Positions 6,747 to 13,551 of a stretch of 13,551 nt of DNA are shown here, piece by piece. The position numbers and the translations under genes are program-made. The number at the start of each line of letters is the position of its first letter. Position 1 is the first letter of the stretch. Location: positions 1 to 13,551 of the forward strand of contig JAFSWK010000090.1 in assembly GCA_017444505.1 (NCBI GenBank), given 5' to 3'. Origin of the DNA: Rhodocyclaceae bacterium (GTDB lineage Bacteria > Pseudomonadota > Gammaproteobacteria > Burkholderiales > Rhodocyclaceae). The notes under the pieces were generated by a model. It saw nothing but the letters and a program-made list of their open reading frames with translations, had not been told where the DNA came from and did no database searches.

Positions 6747-7742
6747 TTACACGAAGGCATCGTCGCCGCCTCTGCCGGCCAGCGCAATCTGGCCTTCTTC
6801 GGCCAGGCGGCGCACCGTTTTGAGGATTTCCTTCTGCTCGGCTTCGACCTCGGAAAGACGCACAGGGCCTTTGGTTTCGAGGTCTTCGCGCAACATTTCG
6901 GCAGCACGGCTGGACATGTTCTGGAAGATTTTTTCGCGCAACTCGGGCGTCGCGCCCTTGAGGGCGATGACCAGCGAATCGCTGGACACTTCGCGCAGCA
7001 AGGTCTGGATGCCACGGTTGTCGACATCGAGCAGGTTGTCGAAGACGAACATTTCGTCGACGATTTTCTGCGCCAGTTCGGGGTCGTGCTCGCGCACGTT
7101 GTCGAGCACCGAGGTTTCCGCCGCCGAACCCACAAAGTTGAGAATCTCGGCAGCATGGCGCACGCCGCCCATGGACGTTTTCTTGGTCGTCGTCGCCCCG
7201 GAGAGCAAAATCGTCAGCGAATCGTTCAACTCTTTGAGCGCCTGCGGCTGCACGCCTTCCAGCGTGGCAATGCGCAGCAGCACGTCGTTGCGCAGGCGGT
7301 CGGAGAAGAGCTTGAGAATTTCGCCCGCCTGGTCGTATTCCAGGTGCACCAGAATGGTGGCGATAATCTGCGGGTGTTCGTTGCGAATCAAATCGGCAGC
7401 CGTGGCGGCATCGACCCATTTCAGGCTTTCGATACCGGCAGTATCCGACCCCTGCATGATGCGCGACAGAATGTGGCCTGCGCGCTCATCGCCCAGCGCC
7501 TTGGTGAGCATGTCACGAATCTGGTCGTGGTCGGCCTCAATGGGCGCGCCTTCGCCGAGGCGCTCGTCGACTTCGTCCAGCAACTCTTCGACGCGCGCGC
7601 GCGGCTGCGGCGGCAAAGAGGCCATCGCCACACCGACTTTCTGCACTTCGCGCGGCCCCATAATCTTGAGCACCTCGGAAGCGACCTCAGAACCCAGCGT
7701 CAGCAACAGCAGGGCGCTTTTTTCCAGAGCTTCATCACTCAT
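6747..7742 (-). CDS. fliG: Flagellar motor switch protein FliG
   Basis: C-ring protein that mounts on the MS ring (FliF) and contacts the stator to produce torque; it also takes part in switching with FliM/FliN. The length of 331 residues equals the usual size. The N-terminal FliF-binding domain is at about 1-100 (KSALLLLTLGSEVASEVLKIM). The middle domain carries the EHPQ motif (122-125) for FliM contact. The hinge and Gly-Gly region is TSMGGVRHAAEILN (189-202). The C-terminal charged torque domain is at about 210-325 (DPELAQKIVDEMFVFDNL). Start ATG 7742 overlaps the fliF stop (ATGA, 4 bp), so the two are probably translationally coupled; AGGGGAG lies eight bases upstream inside fliF. Confidence 0.97.
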   Translation of the reverse strand: MSDEALEKSALLLLTLGSEVASEVLKIMGPREVQKVGVAMASLPPQPRARVEELLDEVDERLGEGAPIEADHDQIRDMLTKALGDERAGHILSRIMQGSDTAGIESLKWVDAATAADLIRNEHPQIIATILVHLEYDQAGEILKLFSDRLRNDVLLRIATLEGVQPQALKELNDSLTILLSGATTTKKTSMGGVRHAAEILNFVGSAAETSVLDNVREHDPELAQKIVDEMFVFDNLLDVDNRGIQTLLREVSSDSLVIALKGATPELREKIFQNMSSRAAEMLREDLETKGPVRLSEVEAEQKEILKTVRRLAEEGQIALAGRGGDDAFV

Positions 7743-9520
7743 TTTTTCTGCTCCCCTAGCAGCCAGTCCTTGATGATGTTGGCAATGAGTTTCGGATTGT
7801 CGCGCGCAATCTGGCGCAGACGTTCAATGCGTTGTTCGTAAGTCATGTTGGTATTCCCGGAAAATTCCACGATGACGTCCTCTTCATCTTCCTCGCCGTC
7901 TTCGTCGTCCTCGTAATCTTCTCCGTCTGCCCTTTCGCCTCGCGCGGCGGCCTCCAGCATCTGCTGTTCCAGCAGTTCTTCGGGCGTCGGCTCCGGTTCC
8001 GGGAAGAGGGTGCGAACCAAAGGACGGATGATGAGAAGATACACAATCAGCAGCCCCAGCGCGAGTGCCAGATACTTGGCCAGCCCCAGACCTTCGGCAA
8101 TCACGGCAGGGTCTTTCCACAGCGGCACGGTCTCTACCACCGGCTGCGCGAAATTGGCCGAAGTCACGCTAACGCTGTCACCGCGCGCGGCATTAAAGCC
8201 CATCGCTTCACGCACCAGACTGGTGATGCGTTGGATTTCTTCGTCCGGAATCGGCACCGAATGCTCGTTGCCTTTTTTGTCTTTTTCCGTGCGGTTGTTG
8301 AGCACCACTGCCACGGTCAGACGCTTGAGCCGGCCCACCGGCTGCTTGACGTGTTGCAGCGTGCGGTTCAGCTCGTAATTGATGGTCGCCGAACGCTTGG
8401 AATCGGGAATGCCGGCGAAGTTGCCGCCTTCAATGTCCGGGTCGGTAATCGGCGCAATCGCCGGCACCGGCGGCTGATTGGTGAGCGCGCCAGGCACGCC
8501 GCGGGCGTAGTCGTTGCGGGTGATGCTCTCGCTGGTTTGCTGGCTGCGGATGGCCTGATCGGGCACCGGGTTGGGCTTGTACAGTTCCGAGGTTTCTTCC
8601 AGATCGCTGAAATCCACGTCGGCTGCCGCCTGCGCCTTGAAGTTGCCGCGCCCGACGATGGCTTCGAGCAGCGAATCAATGCGGCGGATGTAGCCTTCTT
8701 CCAGTTCGCGCGTCCAGGCAAGCTGCTGCGCGTCGAGCTTGCTGCGTTCGTCTTCGTCCGGTTTGCGCGTGAGCAAATCGCCTTCCTGATCGACTACGCT
8801 GACCTGCTCTTCGCTCAGCCGCGGCACGCTGGACGCAATCAGGTGCACAATGCCCGCCACCTGCTCGTTGGAGAGGTAGCGCCCGGGATAGAGCGTGACC
8901 ATCACCGAGGCGGACGGTTTTTGCTGGTCGCGCAAAAAGCCGGTCTGGCGCGGAATCGCCAGATGCACGCGGGCGGCAGACACCGAATGCAGCGCCTGAA
9001 TGGTGCGCGAAAGCTCGCCTTCCAGCGCCCGCTGGTAATTGACCTGCTCGTGAAACTGCGACACGCCCAGCTTCTGGTTTTCCATCACCTCAAAGCCCAC
9101 CAGCGCCCCTTTCGGCAGCCCCATCGCGGCCAGTTGCAGGCGCAGTTCATGCACCTGTTTGGCCGGCACCATGATGGTGCCGCCGTCGCCCAGGTGATAG
9201 GTGACGCTGCGCGCTTGCAACTCTTGCACGATGGCGCCCGCGTCGCGGTGTTCCAGATTCGAGAACAGCACGGCGTAGGCGGGCTTGTGCGACCACATCG
9301 CAAAACCAACAATCACCGCCAGCACCATGGCCAGCAAAATGCCGGCGGCCAGCTTTTGCTGGATGGTCATCTCTTGCACATAGGCGCGGATGCGTTCCAG
9401 GCGCGTGGCAGCCGCTGCGGCAACGGCGGCATCGCCCTCAGCGATGGCCGCATCGACTGCGGCAGCGGCAGCCTGAACGGCATCGGCGGCATCAGCGGTA
9501 AGCGTATCGGCGGTAGCCAT
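7739..9520 (-). CDS. fliF: Flagellar M-ring protein FliF
   Basis: Inner-membrane protein that forms the MS ring, the foundation of the basal body. The 593-residue length fits the family. ATG 9520 has AGGA seven bases upstream. An in-frame start at 9607 would add 29 residues without FliF-like sequence, so I rejected it. An unusual Ala-rich stretch (about 11-39) precedes the first membrane segment (about 58-76). The periplasmic ring-building domains include QKLGVSQFHEQVNYQRALEG and GVPGALTNQPP. The second membrane segment is at about 478-498. A strongly acidic stretch (about 531-548, Asp/Glu-rich) follows, then the C-terminal FliG-binding helix region (about 558-593, ending in DWLLGEQKK). It is the first gene of fliFGHI and is divergent from the kinase gene. 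No fliE precedes it on this strand. Confidence 0.97.
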   Translation of the reverse strand: MATADTLTADAADAVQAAAAAVDAAIAEGDAAVAAAAATRLERIRAYVQEMTIQQKLAAGILLAMVLAVIVGFAMWSHKPAYAVLFSNLEHRDAGAIVQELQARSVTYHLGDGGTIMVPAKQVHELRLQLAAMGLPKGALVGFEVMENQKLGVSQFHEQVNYQRALEGELSRTIQALHSVSAARVHLAIPRQTGFLRDQQKPSASVMVTLYPGRYLSNEQVAGIVHLIASSVPRLSEEQVSVVDQEGDLLTRKPDEDERSKLDAQQLAWTRELEEGYIRRIDSLLEAIVGRGNFKAQAAADVDFSDLEETSELYKPNPVPDQAIRSQQTSESITRNDYARGVPGALTNQPPVPAIAPITDPDIEGGNFAGIPDSKRSATINYELNRTLQHVKQPVGRLKRLTVAVVLNNRTEKDKKGNEHSVPIPDEEIQRITSLVREAMGFNAARGDSVSVTSANFAQPVVETVPLWKDPAVIAEGLGLAKYLALALGLLIVYLLIIRPLVRTLFPEPEPTPEELLEQQMLEAAARGERADGEDYEDDEDGEEDEEDVIVEFSGNTNMTYEQRIERLRQIARDNPKLIANIIKDWLLGEQKK

Positions 9521-9719
9521 GATGGGTTCCTGAATCGGGTAGAAACTTTTTCGGACGCCGCCATTTTCTCCGCAGGCAGGCATTTTTCTTTGCCCAAAAA
9601 GCGGCATTTTTTGCCGCCTATTTGCCGCTTGCGGTATTGTTCAGGCTACGTACCCTTGCGCCTATCCTGTATCACCACCCAAACGCCGCCCAACCGCACG
9701 CCACACGCCGTCTGCCGCC
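9521..9719. promoter_or_regulatory. Divergent intergenic region between fliF and the kinase gene
   Basis: These 199 bp must hold promoters in both directions for fliF (-) and the kinase operon (+). I found no strong sigma-70, sigma-28 or sigma-54 promoter. The best GG-N10-GC match toward fliF (9613-9626) misses about half of the other consensus bases. Visible structure consists of a hairpin with T-run (9596-9619), two direct copies of tttgccgc one helical turn apart (9610-9617 and 9621-9628), and a small ccgc-tt-gcgg inverted repeat (9625-9634). The kinase ATG lacks a recognisable Shine-Dalgarno sequence, while fliF has AGGA at 9531-9528. Confidence 0.6.
9596..9619 (-). terminator. Possible attenuator/terminator hairpin in the fliF leader
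   Basis: On the minus strand, GCGGCA-AAAAA-TGCCGC (9617 down to 9601) forms a six-bp stem. It can extend by a G-T and an A-T pair and is followed at once by TTTTT (9600-9596). The form is that of an intrinsic terminator, but it lies 76 bp upstream of the fliF start in the fliF direction. It could attenuate fliF transcription if the promoter lies farther upstream, or it could insulate fliF from other transcripts. The stem is short, so confidence is limited. Confidence 0.4.
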
Positions 9720-10874
9720 ATGACCTCTGCCCCCGCTGCCGCTGCCGAGTCCACCGCCGCCTTGCCGCCGGATGCTGCCGAACTGGCCGCCGCGTTTGCC
9801 GCTTTTTCCAAGGCGTCCGAAGAGCTTTCCGGTGCCTACAACGCCCTGCAAGGGCAGGCGGCGCAACTGAACGAACGGCTCAACGTGCTGATGGCCGCGC
9901 TGCCCGCAGGCGTCGTCGTGCTCGATGCGCAGCGCAATATTGAACAGCTCAACCCCGCCGCCACCACGCTGCTCGGCGCGCTGGGCGCGATTGGCACGCC
10001 GTGGAGCAGCGTGCAGGCCGCGCTTGTGCCCACCAGCGACCGGGGCGAATTTACGCTGGATGCGGGCGAGGCCGGGGAACACCGGCTGTCGCTATCGCAA
10101 ACCCGTCTGGAATCGGGCGAAGGCGCCATCGTGCTGCTGCACGACATCACGGAAACCCACGCCATGCGCCAGATGGCCGAACGCAACGAACGGCTGGCGG
10201 CGATGGGCGAAATGGTCGCTGGTCTTGCCCATCAGTTGCGCACGCCGCTTTCTGCCGCGCTGCTCTACACTGCCCATTTGCGCCAGCCCGGGATGACGGA
10301 AGAAGCACGCGAACGCGCCGCCGAACGCACCATCGAGCGTCTGCGCTATCTGGAACGGCTGATTCGTGACATGCTGCTCTTTGCCCGTGGCGACAGCCTC
10401 GGGCGGCAAACGTTCCCGGTGCATGAACTGGTCACCGAACTGGCCAACACGCTGGAACCCGTTGCGCGCGCGCGCAAAATCCGTTTCAGCGCCCAGTGCG
10501 ACTGCGGCGAGACGGAACTCTACGCCGACCGCAAGGCGCTGGGCGGCGCGCTCACCAATTTGCTGGAAAACGCCATTGCCGCCACGCCCGAAGACGGCGA
10601 AGTGCGCTTTGAAGCCACCTTGCCCGCGCCCGCGACAGTTGATTTCAGCGTCCGCGACACCGGACGTGGCATGGAAAGTGCACAGCTTTCCCGCATCTTT
10701 GAACCCTTTTTCACCACCCGCGCCGAAGGCACCGGCCTGGGGCTGGCGATTGCCCGTGGCGTCGCACGCGGTCACGGCGGCGACATCCGCGCCAGTTCCC
10801 GTCTGGGTCACGGTTCGCATTTCGTTCTCACCTTGCCCATTATCCGCGCCCCGTCTGAGGAACCCGCCGCATGA
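9720..10874 (+). CDS. flrB: Flagellar sensor histidine kinase, FlrB/FleS type
   Basis: Cytosolic two-component kinase expected to phosphorylate the adjacent sigma-54 regulator during flagellar assembly. Of 384 residues, the N-terminal helical stretch (about 20-58) leads into a PAS domain (about 58-145) with LPAGVVVLDA and LNPAATTLLG. The HisKA domain has EMVAGLAHQLRTPLSAALLY, with His171 as the phosphorylation site. The HATPase_c domain has an N-box (TNLLENAIAA, 279-288), DTGRGM (313-318) and GTGLGLAIA (337-345). There is no signal peptide or membrane segment, as in FlrB and unlike most AtoS-type kinases. Start ATG 9720 has no clear Shine-Dalgarno sequence and no good in-frame alternative nearby. 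The stop overlaps the regulator start (ATGA). The family is firm; naming it flrB or fleS is by context. Confidence 0.88.
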   Translation: MTSAPAAAAESTAALPPDAAELAAAFAAFSKASEELSGAYNALQGQAAQLNERLNVLMAALPAGVVVLDAQRNIEQLNPAATTLLGALGAIGTPWSSVQAALVPTSDRGEFTLDAGEAGEHRLSLSQTRLESGEGAIVLLHDITETHAMRQMAERNERLAAMGEMVAGLAHQLRTPLSAALLYTAHLRQPGMTEEARERAAERTIERLRYLERLIRDMLLFARGDSLGRQTFPVHELVTELANTLEPVARARKIRFSAQCDCGETELYADRKALGGALTNLLENAIAATPEDGEVRFEATLPAPATVDFSVRDTGRGMESAQLSRIFEPFFTTRAEGTGLGLAIARGVARGHGGDIRASSRLGHGSHFVLTLPIIRAPSEEPAA

Positions 10875-12253
10875 GCACAACCAACGAGCCTATTCACATT
10901 CTGGTCGTCGAAGATGACGACGCCCTGCGCGATGCCGTCTGTTTTACGCTGGAAATGGCTGGCCACCGCGTCACCGACGTCAATGGCGGCCCGCCCGCGC
11001 TGGAAGCCATCGCCCGCAACGTCTTCAACCTCGTCATCAGCGATTTGCGCATGGATCCCATGGACGGCCTGCAACTGCTGGCGGAAATTCGTGTGCGCCT
11101 GCCGCAGTTGCCGGTCTTGTTGATGACCGCCTATGGCGACGTGGAAAAAGCCGTCGCCGCGATGCGCGGCGGTGCCTGCGATTTTCTGATGAAACCCTTT
11201 GAGCCGGACGTTCTGCTCGCCCACGTGCACCGCTACGCCGCCACACCCGAAGGCGGCCAGCAAGACACCATCGCGGAAGACCCGCGCACGCTGAACATCC
11301 TTTCCATGGCCGCGCGCGTGGCCGAAACCGACGCCACCGTCTTGCTCACCGGCGAATCCGGCACCGGCAAGGAAGTTTTCGCCCGCCACATCCACAACCA
11401 TTCGCCGCGCAAGGAAAAACCGTTTGTCGCCATCAACTGCGCGGCGATTCCGGAAAACCTGCTGGAAGCCACGCTGTTCGGCCACGAAAAAGGCGCGTTC
11501 ACCGGCGCGCAAAGCGCCTCGGCGGGGAAATTTGAACAGGCGCAGGGCGGCACCTTGCTGCTGGACGAAATTTCCGAAATGCCGCTGGCGCTGCAATCGA
11601 AGCTGTTGCGCGTGTTGCAGGAGCGCGAAGTCGAGCGTGTCGGCGGCAAAAAATCCATCCCGCTGGATATTCGCGTGCTCGCCACCAGCAACCGCGACAT
11701 GCCCGCCGAAGTCGCCGCCGGGCGCTTCCGCGAAGACTTGTACTATCGCCTGAACGTCTTTCCGCTGGAAATTCCCGCCCTGCGCGAACGCCCCGGCGAT
11801 ATTGTGCCGCTGGCGCGCCATTTCCTCGCCCTGCACGGCCAGCGCCTGAAACGCACGGCGCGCCTGGATGCCGGTGCCGAGCCGCTGCTCACCGGCCACA
11901 CCTGGCCGGGCAACGTGCGCGAGCTGGAAAACACCATGCAGCGCGCGCTCATCCTCGCCGCCGGCGACACCGTCACCGCCACCACGCTGCGCATGTGTCT
12001 GCCCGCCAGCGCCGTACCCGCCGCCGCGCCCGCGCCGGTTGCGGCGGCAAATATTGCCGCATCTGCGGCAAATCCTGCCGCTCCCGCTGCGCCCGCCAGT
12101 GGCAACATGCGCGAACTCGAACGCGACCACATTCTGGCCGTGTTGCGCGAAGTGGGCGGCTCGCGCAAACGGGCGGTGGAAAAACTCGGCATTTCCGAGC
12201 GCACCTTGCGCTACAAACTCCAGCAATACCGCAGCGAAGGCTATGATGTCTGA
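10871..12253 (+). CDS. flrC: Sigma-54-dependent flagellar response regulator, FlrC/FleR type
   Basis: NtrC-family activator that, when phosphorylated, opens sigma-54 promoters of mid-class flagellar genes (basal body and hook). Of 460 residues, the receiver domain (about 8-122) has the acidic pocket E14-D15-D16, phosphoacceptor D58 (VISDLRM), T86 and K108. The AAA+ domain (about 135-370) has Walker A GESGTGKE (161-168), an intact sigma-54-contacting GAFTGA (208-213) and Walker B GGTLLLDE (226-233). An Ala/Pro linker (about 377-411) precedes the Fis-type helix-turn-helix (about 415-455, KRAVEKLGISERTLRYKLQQY). It is coupled to the kinase gene by a 4-bp ATGA overlap, with GAGGA upstream. A sigma-54 promoter match starts just after its stop codon and points at fliE. 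Identification as FlrC rather than another NtrC-type regulator rests on the flagellar context. Confidence 0.92.
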   Translation: MSTTNEPIHILVVEDDDALRDAVCFTLEMAGHRVTDVNGGPPALEAIARNVFNLVISDLRMDPMDGLQLLAEIRVRLPQLPVLLMTAYGDVEKAVAAMRGGACDFLMKPFEPDVLLAHVHRYAATPEGGQQDTIAEDPRTLNILSMAARVAETDATVLLTGESGTGKEVFARHIHNHSPRKEKPFVAINCAAIPENLLEATLFGHEKGAFTGAQSASAGKFEQAQGGTLLLDEISEMPLALQSKLLRVLQEREVERVGGKKSIPLDIRVLATSNRDMPAEVAAGRFREDLYYRLNVFPLEIPALRERPGDIVPLARHFLALHGQRLKRTARLDAGAEPLLTGHTWPGNVRELENTMQRALILAAGDTVTATTLRMCLPASAVPAAAPAPVAAANIAASAANPAAPAAPASGNMRELERDHILAVLREVGGSRKRAVEKLGISERTLRYKLQQYRSEGYDV

Positions 12254-12255
12254 GG

Positions 12256-12272
12256 CAGGCATGATTCTTGCT
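12256..12272 (+). promoter_or_regulatory. Sigma-54 (-24/-12) promoter of fliE
   Basis: The sequence caggcatgattcttgct matches the consensus YTGGCACGN4TTGCW at 11 of 13 defined bases. GG (12258-12259) and GC (12270-12271) are spaced by exactly 10 bases, as sigma-54 requires. Transcription would start near 12283, giving a leader of about 82 nt for fliE. It begins three bases after the stop codon of the sigma-54 activator gene, a biologically coherent place. I found no comparable match in the other intergenic regions that I scanned by eye. Confidence 0.75.
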
Positions 12273-12364
12273 GAAAAACGGTTGAAATGCGTGCACAGCA
12301 CGCGCCCATGCGAATCCCGCGCAGGCCGAATGTCGGCTTGCGCACCAGCACAACGAGGTCCGAA

Positions 12365-12691
12365 ATGGATACCCGCGGCATAGAGCAACTCATCGGCGAA
12401 CTGCGCGGCACCGCGCAGGTGGCCGCTGGCAAGCCCGCCGCTGTTGACGCGCAAAACAGCGTCGATGGCGTCAGTTTCGCCGAAGTCCTGAAAGACGCGC
12501 TGCAAGACGTCAGCGCCGCCAGCAAGGAAGCGCGCAACATGTCCAACGAATTCACCGCCGGCAATCCCGAGGTGAAATTGCAGGACGTGATGGTCAATCT
12601 GGAAAAGGCCAGCCTGTCCTTCCAGCAAATGGTGCAGGTGCGCAACAAACTGGTCACCGCCTATCAGGACATCATGAACATGCCGGTCTGA
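12365..12691 (+). CDS. fliE: Flagellar hook-basal body protein FliE
   Basis: Small secreted basal-body protein that links the MS ring to the proximal rod and is exported early. The 108-residue length is typical. The conserved signature is in the C-terminal half: VKLQDVMVNLEKASLSFQQM (70-89) and VRNKLVTAYQDIMNM (92-106). ATG 12365 has GAGG six bases upstream (12355-12358). A longer frame from 12287 would begin near the predicted transcription start and adds non-FliE sequence, so I rejected it. Usually fliE leads directly into fliF; here it is a single gene with its own sigma-54 promoter and terminator, on the strand opposite to fliFGHI. Confidence 0.95.
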   Translation: MDTRGIEQLIGELRGTAQVAAGKPAAVDAQNSVDGVSFAEVLKDALQDVSAASKEARNMSNEFTAGNPEVKLQDVMVNLEKASLSFQQMVQVRNKLVTAYQDIMNMPV

Positions 12692-12713
12692 CGGCAGGCA
12701 ACACGCACCGCAA

Positions 12714-12754
12714 CGCGGGGAACGCCCACACGGGTGTTCCCCGCGCCGTTTTTT
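12714..12754 (+). terminator. Intrinsic terminator after fliE
   Basis: A 14-bp stem (12714-12727 with 12732-12745; left arm begins cgcggggaacgccc, one G-T pair) with loop acac is followed after three bases by six T (12749-12754). It begins 22 bp after the fliE stop and would end the flagellar transcript before mltG. Confidence 0.9.
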
Positions 12755-12836
12755 GCGTCACGCAACAAAATTCCCTCTTTTCGCGCCGCAACCGTTAGCA
12801 TTCGGGTTTCAGATTGTTTGAGCACCCCGCCGCATC

Positions 12837-13551
12837 GTGAGCACGCCCGACGCCCCCAAAAAACCCGCCGCCGCCCGCACCGCGAAAAAGCGCAAACCCG
12901 CCGCGCAGCCCGACACCCGCCAGCAAAGCCTCTTTACGGAAGAGGCCGCGCCCGTCGCGCCCAAAAAACCCGCCGCGCGCGCCAGCGCAGGGAAAAGCGC
13001 CGCCCGTGCGGACGCAAAAGCCGCTACCAAACCTGTCGCAAAACCTGCCGCAAAGCCTGTCCCGCCCGCGCCGCCGCGCGGCAAAAAATCGTCCCTGCTG
13101 GCGCGCCTGTTTGTGCTGCTGATTGTGCTGGCGCTCGCAGCGGGCGGCGTGCTGGGCGCGGCCTTGTGGTGGCTGCCGCGCCAGCCGCTGCAACTGGCGC
13201 AGCCAGTGGAATTCACCATTGCGCGCGGCATGACGCTGCGCCAGGCCGTCGAAGCAATGTCCCGCGCCGGCATTCCCTTCCAGCCCGAACTGCTCTACTG
13301 GGCCGCCCGCCTGAACCGGCAGGGCAACCACATCATCGCCGGCAGCTATGTCGCTGAAAGCGGCCTTTCCCCGCTGGCGCTGGTGCGCATGATGGAGCAA
13401 GGGCAGGTCGCCACCGCCAGCGTGCGTCTGGGCGAAGGCTGGACGCTGCGCCAGATTCGCGCCGCGCTGCGCCAGGCGCCCTATCTGGTCGACGATATTT
13501 CCGCGCTGGACGAAGCCACCCTGCTCGCCCGCATCGGCGCGGAAGAAAAGC
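12837..13551 (+). CDS. mltG: Endolytic murein transglycosylase MltG (YceG-like), 3' end outside window
   Basis: Inner-membrane lytic transglycosylase that cuts nascent glycan strands and helps set peptidoglycan strand length. Only 238 codons are present; the frame is open at the right edge. The start is GTG 12837: an in-frame TGA at 12819-12821 blocks any earlier start, and no good ribosome site is seen. An unusually long cytoplasmic Lys/Ala/Pro-rich region (about 1-86, with repeated KKPAA and KPAAK units) precedes one membrane segment (about 87-111). The periplasmic LysM-like part follows: FTIARGMTLRQAVEAM (126-141), IIAGSY (166-171), GLSPLALVRMM (176-186) and LGEGWTLRQIRAAL (198-211). The catalytic Glu would lie beyond the window. 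A terminator separates it from fliE, so it is probably transcribed independently. Confidence 0.9.
   Translation, partial: MSTPDAPKKPAAARTAKKRKPAAQPDTRQQSLFTEEAAPVAPKKPAARASAGKSAARADAKAATKPVAKPAAKPVPPAPPRGKKSSLLARLFVLLIVLALAAGGVLGAALWWLPRQPLQLAQPVEFTIARGMTLRQAVEAMSRAGIPFQPELLYWAARLNRQGNHIIAGSYVAESGLSPLALVRMMEQGQVATASVRLGEGWTLRQIRAALRQAPYLVDDISALDEATLLARIGAEEK

Noticed and set aside
5427..7841. 804-codon open frame on the plus strand across fliH and fliG
   Set aside because: Antisense shadow: high G+C removes stops. The translation is low-complexity and Arg/His/Phe-rich, while the minus strand encodes clear FliH and FliG.
9613..9626. Possible sigma-54 promoter toward fliF (GG-N10-GC on the minus strand)
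   Set aside because: Spacing fits, but about six of 13 consensus positions mismatch, including both bases before the -12 GC; such matches are expected by chance in GC-rich DNA.
9633..9646. GG-N10-GC spacing toward the kinase gene
   Set aside because: Only the four spacing-defining bases and one or two others match the sigma-54 consensus.
7832..9943. 703-codon plus-strand open frame opposite fliF
   Set aside because: Mirror frame of fliF that runs on into the kinase gene in another frame; no domain motifs and no ribosome site.
12254..12364. Extended FliE start at 12287
   Set aside because: This start lies at the predicted transcription start, has no ribosome site, and adds 26 residues unlike FliE; ATG 12365 has GAGG at proper spacing.
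10808..12628. 606-codon minus-strand open frame opposite the response regulator
   Set aside because: Antisense to a regulator with all its catalytic motifs; the reverse translation is compositionally odd and motif-free.

Overview
The window is GC-rich (clearly above 60% G+C by eye) and is almost fully coding. It looks like the chromosome of a motile betaproteobacterium, probably Burkholderiales. The evidence is the set of polar-type flagellar genes, a bcp-type peroxiredoxin paired with a PIN-PhoH ATPase, and a GC-rich palindromic repeat of a kind I recall as common in Comamonadaceae and relatives. The last point is from memory, not from a search. No rRNA, tRNA, CRISPR array, insertion sequence or phage gene was seen.

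Layout. (1) Positions 3-2096 (+) hold the 3' part of a two-domain glycosyltransferase (GT2-like plus GT4-like). (2) Positions 2075-3481 and 3511-3960 (-) hold a PIN-PhoH ATPase and a Bcp/PrxQ peroxiredoxin; the PhoH-like gene ends tail to tail with the glycosyltransferase and overlaps it by 22 bp. (3) Positions 4025-9520 (-) hold a compact fliF-fliG-fliH-fliI operon for the MS ring, the C ring and the export ATPase with its regulator. (4) Positions 9521-9719 are a divergent intergenic region with a hairpin plus T-run and short repeats. (5) Positions 9720-12253 (+) hold a cytosolic PAS histidine kinase and a sigma-54 response regulator of the FlrB/FlrC (FleS/FleR) type, with ATGA-coupled start and stop. 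(6) Positions 12365-12691 (+) hold fliE, preceded by a good sigma-54 (-24/-12) promoter match and followed by a strong intrinsic terminator. (7) Positions 12837-13551 (+) hold the 5' part of mltG, running off the window.

How it works together. The kinase and regulator pair is expected to switch on mid-class flagellar genes through sigma-54. The promoter four bases after the regulator's stop codon makes fliE a direct candidate target. FliE joins the MS ring (FliF) to the rod. FliG sits on FliF and carries the rotor side of torque generation. FliH and FliI deliver substrates to the export gate. fliJ does not follow fliI and fliE is separated from fliF, so the usual fliEFGHIJ order has been rearranged.

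The least ordinary signal is a palindromic repeat block flanked by two 25-bp direct repeats (one mismatch). It lies in frame inside the 3' end of fliH, encodes the last 45 or so residues of FliH, and carries the apparent ribosome binding site of fliI. I see no convincing undescribed multi-gene system; the region is mainly a flagellar locus with some odd local details.
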